A stretch of DNA of 64,000 nt. Origin: Oceanicoccus sp. KOV_DT_Chl. GTDB taxonomy: Bacteria > Pseudomonadota > Gammaproteobacteria > Pseudomonadales > Dasaniaceae. Shown in pieces: positions 59,775 through 64,000 of this stretch; the first letter of the stretch is position 1, and every line of letters begins with the position of its first letter. Both the position numbers and the translations under genes were made by a program. The notes below the pieces were generated by a model. It made no database searches. It was not told the DNA's origin and saw only the letters and a program-made list of their open reading frames with translations. Location: contig NZ_FQLF01000002.1 in NCBI RefSeq assembly GCF_900120175.1, positions 2,108,001 through 2,172,000 on the forward strand. The letters run 5' to 3'.

Positions 59775-60199
59775 GATTTGATCCTGATTTGCGCCTTTAT
59801 TGTATCTAGATTGATCCTGGCTAGTGCCGCGAATGACTATCAAGCTAACTCGTAATGGCTAGTTGGCGCGATTCTGCCTTAAAAAATAAGCCTAGTCCAA
59901 CTTTTGTTTATTTCAATGCATATAGCAGCAAAATAGCGACAATTGAATGCAAGATTGCCTCAAGTTTGTGTTTGTCTTTAACCTTTTAGCGACAATAGGC
60001 GACATGTTCTTCACACTATTTGGGGAGATTGGGGGAAATGTCGACTTTTTCTTAAATAATGCGTCTATCGTCTGTTAAAAGTTGATATATTGACGGTTTT
60101 GTAAAAGTTTGACGGTTTGTAAGCCTGGAATTGATAAAAAAATCGTTTCTACGACGATCGCAGCAACTCTAATTAAAAATTGGCTTATAACTAAGAGTT
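59775..60199. other. Intergenic control region upstream of aroQ-accBC
   Basis: 425 bases without a credible gene; rich in A+T. It holds two direct copies of TTGACGGTTT(T)GTAA at 60090-60104 and 60109-60122, 19 bases apart, and TAGCGACAAT near 59930 and 59985. It should contain the aroQ-accBC promoter reading leftwards. Confidence 0.45.
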
Positions 60200-61978
60200 T
60201 TAACTATTTTCAGCTGGTGTGGCAGCGGCGATGGCATCCAGTACGATGTCCACGGTCAGAATTTGCGGGAGTAGCGTGCCATGAGAGGCGTTGCCAGCGG
60301 GAAACATTATATAGAGGGGAATACCATTGCGGCCATATTGCTTTAGCAAGTCAGTGATTAGTGGATTGTGGTTAGTCCAGTCACCTTTTAGGTAGGTGAT
60401 CCCGGCGGTTTGCAATGCCTGTTGTATGGTTTGAGTGCTCAGTGTGACTTTCTCATTGGCCAGGCAAGTAATACACCAGTCGGCAGTGATATTTATAAAT
60501 ACGGGTTTGCCTTGTTGCCTTAGTTGCGCCAGCGTCTCGGGTTGATAGGCAATCCAGCTTTGGTCAGCAGTGCTCGCAGTGCTGTTATCCTGTGTGCGCA
60601 ACATCGGGCTAACCAATAAACTGATGGCAGTTGCCAGGCAGATAGCACTTAAAGTCCGTTTAATAACGCCTCCGGACCAAAGCCATATTGCCAGCGCCAG
60701 TATGCTGCAGCCCAACAGCAGTGTCGCCATGCCATTGACCCCTGTCTGATTACCCACTACCCAGCATAACCAGATCGCAGTGATGTAGAGAGGGAAGGCG
60801 AGAAATTCCTTTAGATGCTCCATCCAGATGCCCGGTTTAGGGATTTTGGCCAGCAGTTTTGGTGAATAGCTAAGCAGTAATACCGGTAGTGCCATGCCTA
60901 GGCCGAGGGCGGCAAACACCAGTACTGCAATTGATTTGGGTTGGGTGATAGCAAAGCCTAGCGCGGTTCCCATAAACGGGGCGGTACATGGGCTGGCGAC
61001 AACTGTCGCCAGAACGCCACTAAAAAAGCTGCCGCTATAGCCTTGCTTGCTGGCTAGCTCATTGCCAGCGTTCATCCATTGGCCGCCGATGTCGACAAAA
61101 CCAGATAAGCTCAGGCCCATAACAAAAAATAAATAAGCGAGGCCGGCTACCAGCCATGGTGACTGTAAATGAAAGCCCCAGCCAATTGCTTCGCCTGCTG
61201 CCTGAAGTGTCACCAGAATGAAGGCCACTAATACAAAGCTGGCAATTACCCCGGCGCTATACGACCAGCCATGGGTGGTTGGCGAGTGTTGTTTGTCGTT
61301 AGCGAAGGCCAATACTTTTAGGCTAAGTACTGGAAACACACAGGGCATTAAATTCAAAATGGAACCGCCGAGTATGGCTAGTAACAGCATATACGGGAGC
61401 TGGTTCCAGTTGGTTGTTTTAGTCTCGGGCTGAACTGTGGTGGTTTGGCTGTTTCCTGCATCGATGGCCGCGGGTTTGGTTGTTTCCTGAATGCTAAGCT
61501 GCTGGCCGTTGATTTTAAAATATTGTGAGTAAGGGGGGTAGCATAAGCCAGCGTCAGCGCAGCCCTGGCTGGTAACGGTTAATTGAATATTGGTAAGTGC
61601 GGGTAGTTTGGGTAGAAAAATATCCGCTTGTTGGTAGTAGACTTCCACGCGACCAAAGTATTCATCTTCTTTTTCCAGTCCGCTGGGGATGATGGCATCG
61701 CTGGTCAGCACCTGACCGTTGGCGGAGAGCTGGAAACGAAAGCCATGGCGATATAGATAGTAGTCATCGGCAATTTGCCAGTTCAGTCGTAATTGGCCGT
61801 CAGCTTCAAATTCTGCGTTAAGCTGATAGGCTTGTTCTACCGGTAAAAATTCCGGGTCATCACCGAAGTTATTAGTGCTAAAGCTGCTGGAGGCATTGTT
61901 ATCGAAGTCGTTCTGGGCCTGGCTGTAGCTGCTGTGGAGTATCAGGCTGAAAGCGAGAATAATAAGTCGAAAGTACAT
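60200..61978 (-). CDS. dsbD: Thiol:disulfide interchange protein DsbD
   Basis: Moves electrons from cytoplasmic thioredoxin to periplasmic DsbC/DsbG/CcmG. 592 residues. Signal peptide to about SQAQ/NDFD; periplasmic alpha domain with CADAGLCYPPY (Cys pair); eight-TM beta domain with the two redox Cys in NLMPCVFPVLSLK and VASPCTAPFMGTALG; C-terminal thioredoxin-like gamma domain with ADWCITCLANEK. All three Cys pairs are present. Confidence 0.95.
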   Translation of the reverse strand: MYFRLIILAFSLILHSSYSQAQNDFDNNASSSFSTNNFGDDPEFLPVEQAYQLNAEFEADGQLRLNWQIADDYYLYRHGFRFQLSANGQVLTSDAIIPSGLEKEDEYFGRVEVYYQQADIFLPKLPALTNIQLTVTSQGCADAGLCYPPYSQYFKINGQQLSIQETTKPAAIDAGNSQTTTVQPETKTTNWNQLPYMLLLAILGGSILNLMPCVFPVLSLKVLAFANDKQHSPTTHGWSYSAGVIASFVLVAFILVTLQAAGEAIGWGFHLQSPWLVAGLAYLFFVMGLSLSGFVDIGGQWMNAGNELASKQGYSGSFFSGVLATVVASPCTAPFMGTALGFAITQPKSIAVLVFAALGLGMALPVLLLSYSPKLLAKIPKPGIWMEHLKEFLAFPLYITAIWLCWVVGNQTGVNGMATLLLGCSILALAIWLWSGGVIKRTLSAICLATAISLLVSPMLRTQDNSTASTADQSWIAYQPETLAQLRQQGKPVFINITADWCITCLANEKVTLSTQTIQQALQTAGITYLKGDWTNHNPLITDLLKQYGRNGIPLYIMFPAGNASHGTLLPQILTVDIVLDAIAAATPAENS

Positions 61979-62155
61979 AAAATTCCTGAGGGTGTTTGAA
62001 AGTATAGTGACGGCAGCTAGCGTTATGCCTTGGGCTGGTAAACCCTTGCTTAGTTCCCTGACTGTTAGTGTCGGTTATTGTAGCGCAATATTGTTTAATA
62101 ACTGTGGCACCATACCCATTATCTTATTTTATGCGAGTGTCTCAATGAGGTTTAA

Positions 62156-62857
62156 ATGTTGATGTGGATAATGCAGCGTGGCCTGGTTTATAGCCTGCTT
62201 GGATTTTCGTTAGTGGCCTGTAATGGTTTTGTGGCAAAGCCGATGCCTGCACCGGTGGTGGAGGCGCTGGTTCAGCCAGAGCCAGCCCGGCAGCTATCAG
62301 CTGCCGGGCAGCGTCAGCAGCTTAGGGTGATGCTGGCCAATGCACAGCAAGCGCTGGCTGATGATCGGTTGATGGTGCCTGAGTTTGACAGTGCCTATGA
62401 TTGGTATCGGCAGGTGCTGGCTGTCGATCAGGAGAATGCCGAGGCGCATTGGGGTATGCATGAAATTACCCGTCGCTACTTGCAGTTGGCGGAGCAGGCA
62501 TTCGATAGTCACCGATTGGGTTTGGCAGAACAAATGCTGCGGCGTGCAGAGATGATTGCTGCTAACCCCCTTACCACAGAGGCGATTCGCCAGCGTTATA
62601 AACAGACAGTACGAACAGGTGAAGTATTGCTGCCGGTTGGTGCATTGTCGGCGCGTAATGAACTCATTCAACAGCAGCTAGCTGAGTTGGCGCAGCAAGC
62701 ACGGGCTAAGCAGTCGCGATTATTAATTGTTGCTCGCAACGATGCGGAGGGGCGTTGGGTGTATCAACAGATGCGTTCAGCAGTGGACGGTTTTCGTCTG
62801 CGGGGTAATATCGAAATCGGGCAGGTGCCGCGTATTGTGTTATTGGACTTGGACTAA
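62156..62857 (+). CDS. Lipoprotein with helical repeats
   Basis: 233 residues. Signal peptide with lipobox SLVAC; mature part mostly helical and TPR-like (FDSAYDWYRQVLAVDQENAEAHWGMHEI, AEQAFDSHRLGLAEQML). The end has a short alpha/beta segment (RLLIVARNDAEGRWVYQQM). GAGG 5 bases before the ATG. No named family recognised; probably attached to a periplasmic membrane face. Confidence 0.65.
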   Translation: MLMWIMQRGLVYSLLGFSLVACNGFVAKPMPAPVVEALVQPEPARQLSAAGQRQQLRVMLANAQQALADDRLMVPEFDSAYDWYRQVLAVDQENAEAHWGMHEITRRYLQLAEQAFDSHRLGLAEQMLRRAEMIAANPLTTEAIRQRYKQTVRTGEVLLPVGALSARNELIQQQLAELAQQARAKQSRLLIVARNDAEGRWVYQQMRSAVDGFRLRGNIEIGQVPRIVLLDLD

Positions 62858-62958
62858 AATTGATTTAAGTTTGCCATAGTGATCGTGTAATAAAGCATAA
62901 TAAGCGTGTTGGTAATAAGGTATAGTAGCCATCAGGTTTTAAATATGAGAGGTGCCAT

Positions 62959-63392
62959 TTGTCAGTTTTTCGTTTTGTTTTGTTTGCTGGTATTGGTTTG
63001 TGCTGGTCGTTAATAGCGAGTGCGCAGCTAGTTATTAAAGACGGTTATGTGCGCGGGTTACCCCTGGCCAGCCCAATACAGCGGCATTTTTGCGAGTGTT
63101 GAATGCTACCGATCGACCGCTAAAAATAGTCAATGTAAAAAGTCCCAGTGCAGCGAAAACTGAAATCCATAGGCATATACATAACGACGGTATGATGCGA
63201 ATGGAAAAAGTGAATGATATTACAGTACCGTCTACCAGCTCATTTTCGTTTAAACCCGGTGGCCATCATTTAATGCTAATGGGTTTGCATCAGCCCTTGC
63301 GTGAAGGGGATAAGGTTACGATAGAATTAAGCACTGAAGAGGGTGATACCGTTAGTACTGAATTAACTGTGCGCAGTGTTTTAAAAGAATAG
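62959..63392 (+). pseudogene. PCu(A)C-type periplasmic copper chaperone, one frameshift
   Basis: Copper carrier that helps load cytochrome oxidase CuA/CuB sites. TTG start at 62959 with GAGG 7 bases upstream; signal peptide to about IASA/QLVIKDGYVRG. The frame breaks in the C4 run of TTACCCCTGG (63060-63063); adding one C gives GLPPGQPNTAAFLRVLNATD and a 144-residue protein. Copper ligands of the family are present: KTEIHRHIHNDGMMRM and PGGHHLMLMGL (His/Met set). Likely a sequencing artefact. Upstream of a DUF2333 gene. Confidence 0.85.
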
Positions 63393-63435
63393 TTACCGAA
63401 GTTACGGTCACGATAGCAATAAAATAGAGAGCATT

Positions 63436-64000
63436 ATGGAATCGATTAAACAACGCATTCGGCACTGGCGTGAAGATGGCGCTGATGTATTAGGTGGTGG
63501 TGTATTGCCGCGTACAGTGGCGATACTTTTAGTCCTGTATTTACTAGTGGCTGCTGGGGTTGGTATTTACTGGTCTATGATGCCCGATCAGTTTTCAGTG
63601 AGTGATAACGCGATGGTGCATTCCGCTGAGCATCAGCAAGACGTGGTGGTGGGCTCGGTCACTACTGCAGCGTTGATAGAAGTAACTACTGTGTTATTGG
63701 AAAAGCCTGGCGGTTTTTTAAGTAATGATATTCTGCCCCCTGGTTTGTGGTTGGATAATATGCCCAGCTGGGAATACGGGGTGTTAATTCAGAGCCGCGA
63801 TTTGACTCGGGCACTGCGCGAAAGTTTTAGTCGCTCACAATCCCAGTCACAGGAAGATGTCGACTTGGGTAAGGCCGAGCCCAGTTTGAATTTTTCCAGT
63901 GATAGTTGGGCAGTACCTGCAACCGAGTCAGAATATCGCACGGCAATAAAGCATATGGATCGCTATCTTGACCGGTTGGCTGATCAGGGCAATATTGGTT
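63436..64000 (+). CDS. DUF2333 family protein, truncated by window end
   Basis: Starts ATG 63436; 188 residues visible. One N-terminal TM helix (TVAILLVLYLLVAAGVGIYW, about 29-48), then a periplasmic domain with TTVLLEKPGGFLSNDILPPG and WLDNMPSWEYGVLIQSRDL, the DUF2333 signature as I remember it. Function unknown. Follows the copper chaperone by 43 bases and may be cotranscribed. Confidence 0.8.
   Translation, partial: MESIKQRIRHWREDGADVLGGGVLPRTVAILLVLYLLVAAGVGIYWSMMPDQFSVSDNAMVHSAEHQQDVVVGSVTTAALIEVTTVLLEKPGGFLSNDILPPGLWLDNMPSWEYGVLIQSRDLTRALRESFSRSQSQSQEDVDLGKAEPSLNFSSDSWAVPATESEYRTAIKHMDRYLDRLADQGNIG

Overview
The window reads as chromosome of a marine-type gammaproteobacterium of the Cellvibrionales/Pseudomonadales kind. 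The reasons are the gene families (FimX, Fis-DusB, PrmA, DsbD, AccBC, ThiI, TypA, EF-P with EpmA/EpmB), the moderate GC content, and gene orders that from memory match Pseudomonas: ntrB / DUF4124 / glnA / thiI / typA; pip-dtd; PilZ-like / fimX / serB; and dsbD-aroQ-accB-accC-prmA-dusB-fis-purH-purD. The species cannot be named from this sequence. I saw no rRNA, tRNA or CRISPR array.

Layout. 1-8.6 kb is a nitrogen block: NtrB (cut by the window edge), a DUF4124 protein, GSI (glnA), a Ser/Thr kinase and PP2C phosphatase pair, a second eukaryotic-type glutamine synthetase (GSII), then thiI. 8.6-17.4 kb holds two sodium:neurotransmitter-type symporters flanking typA, a LysE-type exporter and a TonB-dependent receptor. 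17.5-21.1 kb has pip, dtd and three proteins of unknown role, one of them built from eight 11-residue repeats. 21.4-25.6 kb is a low-GC accessory patch with four PEP-CTERM proteins and one lipoprotein, separated by degenerate inverted repeats. 25.8-32.2 kb carries slyD, a mechanosensitive channel, an orphan solute-binding protein and a pqiA-pqiA-pqiB lipid-transport operon. 32.4-45.7 kb has parC, small uncharacterised genes, serB, the FimX/PilZ-like c-di-GMP module and the EF-P modification genes. 45.7-49.3 kb is a second accessory island with a REP-like palindrome, a transposase remnant, a cadherin-type GlyGly-CTERM protein and its probable rhombosortase. 49.3-62 kb is a long minus-strand housekeeping series (coq7, purD, purH, fis, dusB, DUF3426, prmA, accC, accB, aroQ, dsbD). 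The last 2 kb holds a lipoprotein, a PCu(A)C-type copper chaperone and the start of a DUF2333 protein.

Five genes (an NSS symporter with two lesions, the TonB receptor, epmB, accC and the PCu(A)C protein) each read through perfectly if one base is added or removed in a homopolymer run. Because accC should be essential, I read these six frameshifts mainly as sequencing/assembly errors, not true pseudogenes.

The most interesting candidates for follow-up are the kinase/phosphatase pair lodged between two unrelated glutamine synthetases, the GlyGly-CTERM/rhombosortase pair next to a decayed RAYT element, the PEP-CTERM cluster with its flanking repeats, a 56-bp element present twice in the window, and the secreted 11-mer repeat protein.
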